From Delphinapterus leucas (lineage: Eukaryota > Chordata > Mammalia > Artiodactyla > Monodontidae), in NCBI RefSeq assembly GCF_002288925.2, contig NW_022098076.1:90008182-90072181 (forward strand): a stretch of DNA of 64,000 bases, read 5' to 3'. Position numbers and translations under genes: made by a program. This document shows, piece after piece, positions 1 to 10,433 of this stretch (position 1 is its first letter; every line of letters begins with the position of its first letter). Below the pieces are notes generated by a model, which searched no databases, was not told where the DNA came from, and saw nothing but the letters and a program-made list of their open reading frames with translations.

Positions 1-33
1 GGAATGGAGAAGAAAGAATCTGAACATTTTCTG

Positions 34-175
34 ACTGCCCACTGCATACCAGGTGTTGTACTTGGTGAAGATGTGTTTCCTCACTGAAGTCTCACAGTAA
101 CTCTTCCAGGTGGGCATTCTCTGGGTTAGACTAGAGATTCAGAGAGGTTGAGTAACTTGCTCAAGTAATGTAAAA
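34..175 (-). repeat. MIR-like SINE fragment
   Basis: The segment contains the antisense MIR core phrase ending in cagagaggttgagtaacttgctcaa, seen here as the pieces attcagagaggttgagtaac and ttgctcaag. MIRs are ancient tRNA-derived mammalian SINEs. The copy is diverged and its boundaries are approximate. Confidence 0.5.
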
Positions 176-879
176 ATAATAGGAAGGAAAATGCTCTCAA
201 CCTTGGGGTCTTCAAAGATGCCTGTGACCCCTCTGCTGCCACCCTGATGGTTCCAGCAAGCTGTCACATTAACCTCATGACAAGGCCCTGTTTTGAGAAC
301 TGTGACTGAAGAACTACTTGTCTTCAGGAAAATTTCTGCTGACCAATCTCAGCCACTCTTGGGCACAATTCAGTAGTCGTGAGACAGTCACGGATGTTCA
401 GCTCAGTTGCTGCCATCTCTCTGCCAGACTGATGGTGGTGGGAGGTTTGGGTTGGAGCCACCACGTTCTTATCACGTCACATCAACCACTAGCTCTGCTC
501 GCACCCACCTGCCACATCCCTCATCTTGATTTGAAAATCAATATCTAGATTGCAAGGCATAGAAAGGCTTACGTTACCTACTTGGCTGTCTGTTTGCCTT
601 TGGGTTAGCGAGGTTCCATTTTCAGCCAAGTAGAACATGACCAACAATACAGATTGTTTAAAATGGCCAACTTTCTGCAATTCAAAGCATTTGGGGGGAA
701 AATAAAATCACTATCCCTGATGAGGTAGAGAAAATTGTCAAGAACGTTTGACTCAAATGAAGACCATGGATCAACACTCTTCCGGGTTAAGTCAAAAAGT
801 ATGTAAAAGCCACTCTTTGAACCAATGCAGCTTTCTCTGATGCATTTACAAAGCTTTCTCAGAGAATCTCATTGTTATA
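176..879. other. Unassigned single-copy-looking DNA
   Basis: I see no gene, no recognisable repeat and no tandem structure. The short open frames on both strands have no recognisable product. Confidence 0.5.
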
Positions 880-1025
880 TAAATTTTTTAATTTTATTTA
901 ACAAACACATCTGTGCCAGATATGTTCTAAGTCATATACATATATTAATTCAAGAGTCCACATAATAAAACTAAAAAGTAGGTACTTTTGTAGGAAACAC
1001 AGGCAAAGAACTACCCAAATTCACC
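880..1025 (-). repeat. MIR-like SINE fragment, weak
   Basis: The phrases taggtacttttgtaggaaac and acaggcaaagaactacccaa resemble a decayed antisense MIR core (tacag..gaaactgaggca..gag). It is old and uncertain; it could be unrelated AT-rich sequence. Confidence 0.35.
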
Positions 1026-1984
1026 AGCAGGTGGGTGGTGTTGCCAGCATCCAAGCTCAGGCTGCACTCTGCTATATCTAAAATGAAAAGAAAAACAGCT
1101 CCAAAAATGTCCCTGTTTCTTAAACAAATTGCAGAGAATCATACTTCAATATTCTTAATTACTTCCCCCAACCCTATTCCAACATTCCTTACACACATAA
1201 CTCTGCCCTCAGGAATAACAATCACAAAATTCACTCTTTTGGCTCGGGAAAATATTCTGTAACCTATTAATAAATGTGTCTCCTTTTTAGATTAAATTAT
1301 TACTCATAGTACACAGATCAAAATGGCCCTATTTGATCTTTGGCAAAAGATCAAATAGGGCCAACTTATCTGTTAAGATGTTGGAGTGAAAAGATTATCT
1401 CTGACAGATGAAAACAATTAGAAATAAGCATAGGCTGTAATAAATTACTCCATGAGAAAGTAGACACCTTTTTTATTCCAAGACCTCTGACTAGTATCAA
1501 GAGTAGATTAAATGCATTCCTTTAGGGGAAATATATGCTATCAGAAAGTTCTACAGAGTCTGATGAATTGATATTCATTGGAATGAAAGTGGAGAAGATC
1601 CTCTATGTTAAGAATGTTTCTCCTAAGTTATTAGTATCCATTTATCATACCATCTAGCATATCTGAAGCCCTGGATTATAAATTTTACCACCCTTTGCTA
1701 CTTTTATTTACTCCCTTTTCATGTGCATTCTCCTGTGCCTGCTTACCCAGCCTGGATCCCACTGTTCAGCAAATGAATGACCATTGTATTAAAAGCTCCT
1801 ACTCTCTGTATCCCTGTCCTTCTGCTCTATACTCCCAGCAAATGCCACACCCTGTCCTAGCTCTGCAGCCTGACAACTTAGTTCTTTTGTCTCAATTCCT
1901 AACCATCCTAAGCCGCAGATTCAGGACACAGCCAGTTCATGTTCTCCAGCCCCTGTGGACCTGAGCAGACACACACACACATTC
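1026..1984. other. Unassigned AT-rich DNA
   Basis: No gene or clear repeat is visible apart from the perfect hairpin listed at 1324-1363. A short CA run lies near 1968-1980. Confidence 0.5.
1324..1363. other. Perfect 17-bp hairpin with a 6-nt loop
   Basis: The left arm tggccctatttgatctt (1324-1340) is the exact reverse complement of aagatcaaatagggcca (1347-1363), around the loop tggcaa. There is no mismatch in 17 pairs, in otherwise ordinary AT-rich sequence. It is too short for a normal pre-miRNA. A template-switch mutation is the likeliest origin, but that is inference. Confidence 0.9.
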
Positions 1985-2545
1985 TTTCTTTACCCTGCCT
2001 TTTGTAAAGAACCATAAATTGGTTTCATTGATCTTTCTGTATAGTTTGTCTATTTTCAATTTTATCAATTCTGCTTTTATCTTTACTAGTGCTTTCCTTT
2101 TGCTTGCTTTGGGATTAGTTTACCCATCTTTCTTTCTTACATTTCTTAAAGTGGAAATATAGATTATTGGCTCGAGACCTTTCTTCTTCCTTAATATAAG
2201 CACTTAATGCTATTAATTTCCCTCTAAGCACTGCTTTAGCTGCATCCCACAAATCTTGATGTGCTGTGTTTTCATTTCCATTAAGTTCAAAATATTTTCC
2301 AATACCCTTTGTGACTTCCTTTTTGACTCATGGTTATTTAAATGCTTCTGGTTTAATTTGAAAGTATTTGAGGTTTTCCCAGATACTTTCTACTATTAAT
2401 ATCCAGTTTAATTCCATTATGATCTGAGAAGCCCTCCCTTTTCACGCCTATATTTTTCTCTCTGTCAATATATGTGTTCATGCCCCACCCATTCTTAAAA
2501 AGAGACCCAGCCTTTGATCTTACTTTGTCATACCTATTATTCTCT
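1985..2545 (-). mobile_element. L1 LINE fragment, ORF2 region, antisense
   Basis: On the minus strand the sequence matches the L1 ORF2 region by phrases such as ttagctgcatcccacaaatc, atttccattaagttcaaaat and ccattatgatctgagaag, which are typical of antisense L1. The frame is broken by many stops. No TSD was found and the ends are approximate. Confidence 0.75.
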
Positions 2546-2799
2546 AACTCCCTTTTACACTTGCTATCTCCCCACCTTCCCTCCCATTCACATCTGAACC
2601 ATCTAAGTGCCTTTTGATTTCTTCCTGCTTTCCTAAGCCTGGGGCTGTATACTCTCATTGGTTTCATAAGCTTCTCTAGCCTTCTAAGAATTGTTCTTTT
2701 TGTTTAAAGTAGCCAGCGTTCATTTCATTTGCTTCTAATCAGGAATCTTGACTAGTGTTGCTTAAAAGTACCAGAAATGTATCCCTTGGCCACAGCACG
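2546..2799. other. Unassigned
   Basis: No gene is seen. The stretch 2620-2740 has a faint LTR-tail feel (ttctaatcaggaatcttgac) but too little to call. Confidence 0.4.
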
Positions 2800-3520
2800 T
2801 CATAAATCCTCTCCCAGTTTCAGCATCTCTTCACTATGGCAACCACATCTTGTGATATATAGCAGCAGATATAGAGGCACAGTGAACAGCAGCCAAGTGA
2901 GGAGAGCATTTCAAGAAGGAGGAGGTAATGAACTAGGGCACATTCTTTTGAGAGGTCACGTAAGGTGAAGGCTAAAAATGACCATTTGGTTTGGCAATGT
3001 GGAGGTCAACCGTGGGGTGGCCACATAATTCATCACACAAACCGAGGCCTTTTTGCGAGTGAAAGGAGTCACAATTAATTAATTGGCTATAAGCCAACAC
3101 CATAACAGGCAAACTGAGACATATGGTCTTCTTTTTCCAAGCATAGTGCCTTGAAAGAGTGGTTTTGGTGGAGCAGTAGGTTGAAAACACAACTGGTGTG
3201 TGTGGAGAAGAGAATGGGAAGTGAGGAAGGAGACAGCTCTTTTGAGGAGGAAGAGAATAAAGAGCAGCTGAGAACTGGGGTAGGTAAGAGGAGGAGGAAT
3301 GTGGGGTATGATTTTTATTTTCTTGCCCTTTGTTTTAAGATGAGACATATTATAGCGTTTTATATTATAGTGTTTTCATTTTGATAAGAATTATCCAATA
3401 GACAGGGAGAAATGGGATAATAACAGGAAGGAATTTCTTGAGAAGTGAAAGGGAAGAGATGCAGTGGATGAGAGGGGCTGGCTGCAGACAGGAATGGAGA
3501 CACTCCATCCACTTGAACAA
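2800..3520 (-). repeat. Old LINE-2 (L2) fragment, antisense
   Basis: Ordered phrases known from antisense L2 are visible: gagaggtcacgtaaggtgaa, gaccatttggtttggcaatg, tggaggtcaa, then agagaatgggaagtgaggaa and agctcttttgaggagg. Order and orientation agree, but the copy is old and its limits are vague. Confidence 0.5.
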
Positions 3521-3530
3521 GAGAGGTGTC

Positions 3531-3936
3531 TGCTGTGGGTTGAATTGTGTCCCCGCAAAAGATATGTTGTATTCCTAACCTCCAGTGTCTGTGAATGTGA
3601 CCTTATTCGAAAATAGGATCTTTGAAGATGTAATTATTAAAATGAGGTCATACTCCATTGGAATTAGGATTAGGTGGGCCGTAATCCAATCTGGTTAATG
3701 TCCATGTGATGACAGAGGCAGAGATTTCAGTGATGAATCTACAAGCCAGAACACCAAGGACTGCTGGCAACACCAGAAGGGAAGAGAAAGGCATGGAATA
3801 GAGTCTCTCCTAGAGCCTTCAGGGAGAGTATGGTCCTTCTGACACTGTGATTTCTGAACTGTGAAAGGATACCTTTCTGTTGTTTAAAAGTACCCAGTTT
3901 GCAGTACTTTGTTACAGCTGCCCCAGGAAAGTAACA
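3531..3936 (+). mobile_element. MaLR/MLT1-like LTR
   Basis: It starts near tgctgtgggttgaattgtgt and carries the usual ordered phrases of this LTR group: tgtgaatgtgaccttatt, gatgtaattattaaaatgag, gtgggccgtaatccaatctg, gaatctacaagccag, and an end of tttctgttgtttaaaagtac followed by actttgttacagctgcccca. Members of the ERVL-MaLR group mostly survive as solo LTRs. No convincing TSD was found. Confidence 0.7.
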
Positions 3937-5882
3937 AAGCATCACAGCAGGGTTCTGATCCAGGGGGGCTGGGAAACAATAATGAGAAGATGAGGTTGCT
4001 TCCTTGTGATGAAGTAAAATCGAAGCGCTACACCTCCTATGTGTCAGCTAGGGGAAAGGTGAAGGTGGAATATCCTAGGACAGAGAAGAGAGACAATTAG
4101 CACCCTGGTTAAGAGATAATGAAAGACAGTGACAAAGGCTAACAAGAGTGCCTCGTGTGGGCAAAGAAGAAGGTTATAGGCAAACTGTCCTCCCTCCCCA
4201 GGCAAGCAAGCAGCCCAGAAAAACACTCACAAGTGATTATGCCTACAATCACCCTCAGTACTGACCACCTGCTTCCCCATGAAACTCTTCCCTCCTTGAT
4301 TCCTTAAAGCTTCACTCTCCTTTTTCTCTCCTCCCTTCTGACCATCACATCTTTGTCTCTGTCTCAGGGCTCTTCTCCCCCCAACCTAGCCCCAACCAGC
4401 ATTGCCCTTACACTCTGCTTTGGCCCCTGTTGTGCTCACTGCTTACTGGTGAACAGCAAGGGCACTGATGGTCCCACAGAGAGAAGGGGCCCAAGTTGAA
4501 TGCACAAGGCTGTGGTCTCTCCTTCCCTCCCCAAAAGGACACCTCCACATTCTACCTCTGCTTCCATGAGGTTCAGTCAAGTGAAGACTCAGAACACTTC
4601 CTCCCAGGCACCTTTTCTGAGTCAACTTCTTGAGGAGGTTCTGCAGCAAAACAAGTGGAAAATTCGAGAAAATAAGACAGATCCTAAAGCACGATGTAGT
4701 GAAAGAAAGTCCAAGGTGACAAACAAAGAGAAACAGGTGAAGCTTGGAGGTGGAGTCTAAGGCTTCGGGGAGCCAATGGCAGCATTTCGGGCCAGTGACA
4801 GTGCCAAAGGGGAGCCAGGGATGCTGCATGGGCCGGGGGGTCCTGGGGGGAGGGTGGGAGCTGAGGTGTGAATCTCAGTAAGGATGAAAACTTCCTAGTG
4901 AAGGCAAGTCTGAGAGACCAAGCACTGGGAGGCCAGGTAAAGATGTCTGGCGGGGAGGATCCATGACCAGAAGGCTGCACCCTTGGCTGGGATTTTAATC
5001 CCTCAAGCACTTGTTTTGGGGGCAGATGAGACCCACTCAAAGATGGAACCCAGCTGTGGCTCTCCTGAAACAAGCAGGCTCTGGACCAGCCATCGGGTGG
5101 CTGCTCACCCACACTCAGCTCTGTGCACAAGCCCTGGGGAACTTTTACGACACTTGTAGACACCAGTGAGGTGTCACCCATGGGGGTGTTGGCAAATTTC
5201 CCGAGGTCCCATTGTTCTCTGGTAACCCAGCCAAGCCTCTATCAGCAGGAGGACAGAGCTGGGCTCCCCGCAGGCTCACCTCCTTCCGGGAGCCTGAATC
5301 ACTCCATTAACGACAAAATGGTTCAGAGCTCAGAACCGCCCGGTTTGAATTTCACTAGCTCTGTAATCTTTAGCTCCCGTTCCGCCACACCACCCACCTC
5401 CCATCTCTGCTGCTGCTCTGACATTAACATCTGTTCTCACACTCACCGGTTGGTTTTCTTCGATTCCCCTCCTCCTCTGCAGGGCTCGGTTTGCGATCCT
5501 GTTAAAGCTGCACCCCAGTGATTCCTGACCAGCTGACCGGCCCTGTGACACAGCCAGCACTCAGCAGGACAAAGTTCCCAGAACCCTTGTGCCAGCTACA
5601 AATGGGCACTTGCCACCTGCCTCTCCAAGCGCTAGAGTACAAGTTGCTGCAACCACTGGCTGCCAACAGCCCTGAGAGCAGTTCAGGGTGGAGGGCAGCA
5701 GTGGGGCGCTGGGCTGGCAGAGCAGGTCTTCAGATAGGTATCTTCAGGAGGAGATTCTATGAGCCCAGTTCCCGCACCTCCTTGTATCTAGAAAAGCACT
5801 AAAATCCTTCATGGTGACGTCTGCTCCTCGTGACTAGCAGAAACCTTCACGAGACTAGTAGCAACCTTCTGCAAAAATGTGC
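3937..5882. other. Unassigned, partly GC-rich DNA
   Basis: There is no recognisable gene and no sure repeat. Overlapping open frames of 128, 165 and 132 codons around 4440-5520 lie on opposite strands of the same DNA, have low-complexity composition and resemble no family. A G-quadruplex-prone run is listed at 4835-4858. Confidence 0.45.
4835..4858 (+). other. G-quadruplex-prone run
   Basis: The run has four G-tracts of three or more bases in 24 nt (GGGGGG, GGGGGG, GGG, GGG) separated by short loops. This satisfies the usual G3+ N1-7 pattern. No gene context gives it a role. Confidence 0.6.
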
Positions 5883-6088
5883 GCTCGAGGGCTTCCCTGG
5901 TGGCGCACTGGTGGAGAGTCCGCCTGCCGATGCAGGGGACGCGGGTTCGTGCCCCGGTCCGGGAAGATCCCACATGCCGCGGAGCGGCTGGGCCCGTGAG
6001 CCATGGCCGCTGAGCCTGCGCGTCCGGAGCCTGTGCACTGCAACGGGAGAGGCCACAACAGTGAGAGGCCCGCGTACTGCAAAAAAAG

Positions 6089-6119
<31 letters not shown>

Positions 6120-6130
6120 TATATGCTCGA
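5883..6130 (+). mobile_element. CHR-type tRNA-derived SINE, short form
   Basis: The body runs from gggcttccctggtggcgcac (5889) to gcgtactgc (6080), followed by an A-rich tail and a run of TA repeats to 6124. A-box-like and B-box-like segments lie in the tRNA-derived head. The 6-bp flanks gctcga (5883-5888 and 6125-6130) form a short TSD. The TA run grew inside the tail. Confidence 0.93.
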
Positions 6131-6314
6131 TTATGTGTACTCCCCCTCCGGCAAAATCACATATATGCTGACCTTCCTCCCACCTCAAACAGTCCTCGGT
6201 TTGCCCCCAATAAAACTTAACTCACAACTCTCGTGTTGTGCATTTTTTCTTCAGTCGACACTTGCTTCGTTCACAGCAGACTCCCTGGGCCACTTCATCT
6301 TAGCTCCTGCTTTG

Positions 6315-6805
6315 TTTTGTAAAATATGCAAGAGGATGTTTTGTAAACAATTATAAAATAGACTGGATTTCCTTCTTTATTTTCCTCTCCTTCCCTCCCT
6401 CCCCCTTGCTCCCTCTTCTTGCCTCCCAGCTCCCATCTCCAACGCCTTTCTCAGTGAGCACCCTCACACTTGCACATGATCCCTCACACCTGCACACACC
6501 CCTTACACCTGTACACACACCTTCATACCTGCACATACACCCTCACACCTGCACACACACACCCCACACCCCATCAACCTGTACACACACCCTCACACCT
6601 GCACATACCCCCTCACACCTGCACACACCCCTCACACCTGCACACACACCCCACACATGCACACACCCCATCAACTTGTACACACACCCTCACACCTGAA
6701 CACACAGCTTCACACCTATACACATACCCTCACACCTGCACACACCCCTCACACCTGCACACACACCTTCACACCTGCACACATACCCACACCTGCAGGC
6801 ACACT
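6315..6805 (+). repeat. Left arm of an inverted duplication
   Basis: From ttttgtaaaatatgc (6315) the sequence runs through aggatgttttgtaaac, tggatttccttctt, a C/T-rich stretch, tcttgcctcccagctccca (near 6417) and into a CA-rich minisatellite. The same order occurs on the minus strand at 7824-8049. About 150 bp of non-tandem sequence is shared, close to 88% identical by eye. The outer boundary is sharp: homology stops just outside 6315 and 8049. Confidence 0.85.
6460..6805. repeat. CA-rich minisatellite (about 20-bp unit)
   Basis: Tandem units of the type cctcacacctgcacacaccc repeat about 17 times with length and base variants (for example atcaacctgtacacac). The open frames across it are rich in His, Thr, Cys and Pro and are a by-product of the repeat. 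The related tract in the right arm (7824-7910) is much shorter. Confidence 0.9.
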
Positions 6806-7823
6806 CATTAGTGAGCCTGGGGCTCCGTGCTGGGAAGACAAAGACGATTCCAGGCACTCACCATCCCGTGAGGCAGAGGAAACCTCCCCAGGGCCTCACT
6901 GGACTGTTTGGTGACCAGATACTCTTCAAGCTCAGTGCCCCCAGGACCAGGAACGCGGTTTTAAACTCATGACACGCCTCCCATCACTTTGAGGGTCATG
7001 CTGCGTTTTGGAGTATTTCATCCCCCTAAAATCCAGCAAATGGTCACTTCCAGGGCTTCCCTGAAGCAGTAACCCCTGTAAAGAGGGCAGGCTGTAAAGC
7101 ACAGGCCCGCAGCATCCCTCACTGCGCTTGGGTACCACATCTGCCTCCCCGGGGCACCCCACAGGGGAGCAAGGCCAACGGAGCAGGGCTGGCCCTGCAG
7201 AGCCCTGCATCCCTGTGTGTGTCACACGCCCACACTCACACCCAGAGCGGCAGTGAGAGACCCATAACTGAGCTGCAGCACTAATGAGGCACTTTATAAG
7301 CAACGGGATCCATTGGATCCGTGGAAGAGAGATATAACAAAATAATTAGGTTTGACAAAAATGCCCGTGAGCAAGACAGAATGTGACAGGGCTGACAGCT
7401 TAAATCAGTTACTTAAAAACGCAGAAGCTGGGGCTTGGGAGCCTCGGGACTCTCCCCCTGTCTGGCTCCGCTGGCTCTGAGACCACCTTGGGAACAGGAC
7501 ACGTACTACAAGATTTAAAACACCTCTAAGACGTGAGCCTGATGGAACTGGGTCGTCTCTGCCACAGAAGTCCCAGGACAGACTGACCACTGTCCCACAC
7601 CTGGTCCTGGGGCCGGGGCACAGCCCCTGCCTTGAGGAAGGGTCTAGCGTGCAGATCTCAAAGCAGCCAGGGACAATGTGGTCCACAGTGTGGAGGCAAC
7701 CTGACTGCGGAGCCCGTCAGATCTGGGTGTGGCACCAAAGACGGGGTTCAGGGGTACAAAAGAGCGTGGTTAAGAGCTGACACAAAAGGACAGGAACCAG
7801 GGAGACCAGGGCAAGTGGGAATG
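6806..7823. other. Unique spacer between the inverted arms
   Basis: About 1 kb separates the two arms. I see no gene; open frames of 123 and 93 codons on the minus strand resemble nothing known. The first 100 bp (gtgctgggaagacaaagacg) are faintly L2-like. Confidence 0.5.
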
Positions 7824-8049
7824 GGGTGTGTGTACAGGTGTGAGGGAGTGCAGGCAGGTGGGAGGGTGTGGGTACAGGTGGGAGGGGTGTGCGGGTATAA
7901 GGGTGGATCACGGAGAAGGGGGTTGTAGGTGGGAGCTGGGAGGCAAGAAGAGGGAGGAAGGGGGAGGGAGGGAAGGAAAGGGAAAAAAGAAGGAAATCCA
8001 GGCTATTTCATAAATGTTTACAAAACATCCTGTTGCATATTTTACAAAA
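7824..8049 (-). repeat. Right arm of an inverted duplication
   Basis: Read on the minus strand this repeats the left arm: ttttgtaaaatatgc, aacaggatgttttgtaaac, tggatttccttctt, the C/T-rich stretch, tcttgcctcccagctccca, then a short cctcccacctgtacccac tandem tract. It differs from the left arm by scattered substitutions, small indels and a much smaller tandem array. Confidence 0.85.
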
Positions 8050-8226
8050 ATAAATCCTCTTCGTAACATTTCAGTGTGTTCAGGATTCACTGCTTGGTGA
8101 GCCTTCGGGCTCCCAAGCCCACCACGTTATTCCCTCATCCAGCCCGGGTCTGGGTTTCAATTAACTCCAGGTAAAGCTTAACATCACCTCCAGCGCTGGC
8201 CTTCAAGGGTGAAGATTAAATTAAGA

Positions 8227-8466
8227 AACAGGACAGGGCTTCCCTGGTGGCACAGTGGTTGAGAGTCCGCCTGCCGATGCAGGGGACACGGGTTTGTGCC
8301 CCGGTCCGGGAAGATCCCACATGCCGCGGAGCGGCTGGGCCCATGAGCCATGGCCACTGAGCCTGCGCGTCCGGAGCCTGTGCTCCGCAATGGGAGAGGT
8401 CACAACTGTGAGAGGCCCGCGTACTGCAAAAAAAAAAAAAAGAAAAGAAAAAAAAGGAACAGGACA
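8227..8466 (+). mobile_element. CHR-type SINE, short form
   Basis: The body starts at 8236 (gggcttccctggtggcacag), ends near 8427 (gcgtactgc) and has an A-rich tail. The TSD is aacaggaca at 8227-8235 and 8458-8466. It forms an inverted pair with the CHR element at 8688-9028. Confidence 0.95.
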
Positions 8467-8687
8467 TAAAGTTGGACTCTAATAAGGAGGAAGGACCCAC
8501 CAGAGATTTTAAATGCTAATTGCACATGCAGGCGACCTGCAGTGGGAGGAACAGAGCTTCCGTTTCCTGTGAAGCATCTCTCCTTCAGATCCTTTTGTGT
8601 ATCCACGTGATCGTCCATAACAAAGCTGAGTATAAATTATAGAAAAGATCATCCTAGGGATGTCGTAATCCCACAGGAGCTGGGCCA

Positions 8688-9028
8688 CGGAGGAACCTAC
8701 TTTTTATTTATTTATTTTTAACTGCTTTTTTATTTATTTATTTATTTTTGGCTGTGTTGGGTCTTCGTTTCTGCGCGAGGGCTTTCTCTAGTTGCGGCGA
8801 GCAGGGGCCACTCTTCATCGCGGTACGCAGGCCTCTCACTGTTGTGGCCTCTCCCGTTGCGGAGCACAGGCTCCGGACGCGCAAGCTCAGTTGTTGTGGC
8901 TCATGAGCCCAGTTGCTCCATGGCATGTGGGATCCTCCCAGACCGGGGCTCAAACCCGTATCCCCGGCATCGGCAGGCAGACTCTCAACCACTGCACCAC
9001 CAGGGAAGCCCCGGAGGAACCTACTTTT
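8688..9028 (-). mobile_element. CHR-type SINE, longer intermediate form
   Basis: On the minus strand it starts at ggcttccctggtggtgcag near 9010. After the region shared with the short form it continues through gcgatgaagagtgg and an L1-like or unique tail to a TTTA-rich end near 8705. The perfect 17-bp TSD cggaggaacctactttt lies at 8688-8704 and 9012-9028. Confidence 0.95.
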
Positions 9029-10433
9029 GAAAGAAGGTCAGAAAAGCCGGGGAGAATTTCCTTCTCCTTCCCCGGCTGCGAGTCCAGACCCCACATCGGG
9101 CGGTGACTCGGGAGATGCCTGGCAACATCTCTCCTTCCTACGAAGGCTCACCCTCTTTTCCAAGACGGCCTGGAGAAAGAAGTTTGTTTGTGACTTTCAG
9201 ATGTTCTCGGTTAATAAGAGTGAGAAGTGCCCCCCTTCTGATCGCCTGACTTGCCTGTTGGGACCATCCAATTGACAGCATAACCTGAACTCCAGGACCT
9301 CACGGGCAGGCAGCTGAAAATCAACCAAACCTACAGCAAAGTGAAGCTCGCAAAGGCCCCCCAACTCCTCCCGAGAGCCCTGACTCCGGATCCCAGGCCC
9401 TCCTCCAAACTTCCCTCCCCCACTTCTGGGAGCCCCCAGGGCTCTGTGCTCGGGATGCTGCTTTCCATCCCAGGGGTCCTCCACAGGCATCTGGCCACTG
9501 GGATGCCACATGTGAACACTGACCCCAGTGACGACCCCAACCCCAGGGCACCAAGGCCACCCGAGGAGTCCCTCTGATAGGAATCACGTGTCCTCAAAGA
9601 CGGGGAGGGTGTCCTGGGGGCCCCTCAGCAGCACTGCTTTGCCTCCACAACTCAGGCCCCTGGGGAGCAGTGCCTTCAACGTCATCCCTTGTGGCTCAAG
9701 TGTGGCCCGTGGGGCTGAGCTGGGGAAGAGAAGGGACCCCACATTCCCCTCCTGCCCTGTCCCCACCTGAGCCCTCACTCAGCCCCTCCCCTCTCCTTCC
9801 CCCTTAGAGAGCAACCCATAAAAAAACAGCTGCCTGGGATATACTAGGGCCTCTGACGTTCCATGTCTAGACCCTGGTTAAGCTGTGTCCACATGCCTGG
9901 TCCACGAAGCAAAAAGAGCCTTTGTTAGAAGTGGGGCGGGGAGAGCAGGGGACCAAGTCAGAAGACCCCTGCGCATCTCTCACAACAGTAACCACTGGGC
10001 AGCCCGGTGACCTTGGACTCAGAGAGGTGGGCCAGGTGCTGCTTGCCATACCTGCCCTGCAAGTGTGGGGAGTGGTGTACAGAGCAGATACTCCTTGGGC
10101 AAACCATGCAGAAATCCTAAGGTCCTACACACGTGCTAGCCATTGCCCGGATTAATAATGACACTGATAATCATAGCAATAGTAATAGGTCAGAATACTC
10201 TGGGGAAAACCTCATTAGAGGAACTTATTCCCTCTGTTGTATGGAAAGGTGTCTAAAGACACCTCCAGGTGTTGGAAGAGGACAAACTCCCCCTCCCCTC
10301 TCCCCAGAACAGGAACTAAATACAATGGGGGTGGCCAGAGTGGGCCCCGTTTGAAACGCTGGTGCAACTGGGCGGTGCTTAAATTGTCCGGGGAGGGGGA
10401 CTTCTTTGGTAAAAATACAACTTAATGGAATCC
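9029..10433. other. Unassigned GC-rich DNA
   Basis: No gene is recognised. Several overlapping open frames of 60-105 codons on both strands near 9200-9770 reflect local GC content rather than coding. No island-like CpG density is obvious. Confidence 0.45.

Noticed and set aside
5830..6188. Open frames of about 75-117 codons, with similar proteins at 8216, 14381, 30306, 49876, 56969 and 63568
   Set aside because: The repeated protein-like sequences are translations of CHR SINEs on both strands, not a gene family.
6460..6805. Possible CRISPR-like repeat array
   Set aside because: Units are contiguous variants with no unique spacers; this is a eukaryotic minisatellite.
6406..6914. Open frames of 85-113 codons rich in His, Thr, Cys and Pro
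   Set aside because: They are read-throughs of the CA-rich minisatellite in three frames; the repeat explains the composition.
7303..7322. Apparent palindrome around two ggatcc sites
   Set aside because: One arm has an extra G and the structure is short; it is compatible with chance.
8236..8310. tRNA gene-like A and B boxes in the SINE heads
   Set aside because: They belong to tRNA-derived SINEs with A tails and TSDs; no cloverleaf with a proper acceptor stem is complete.
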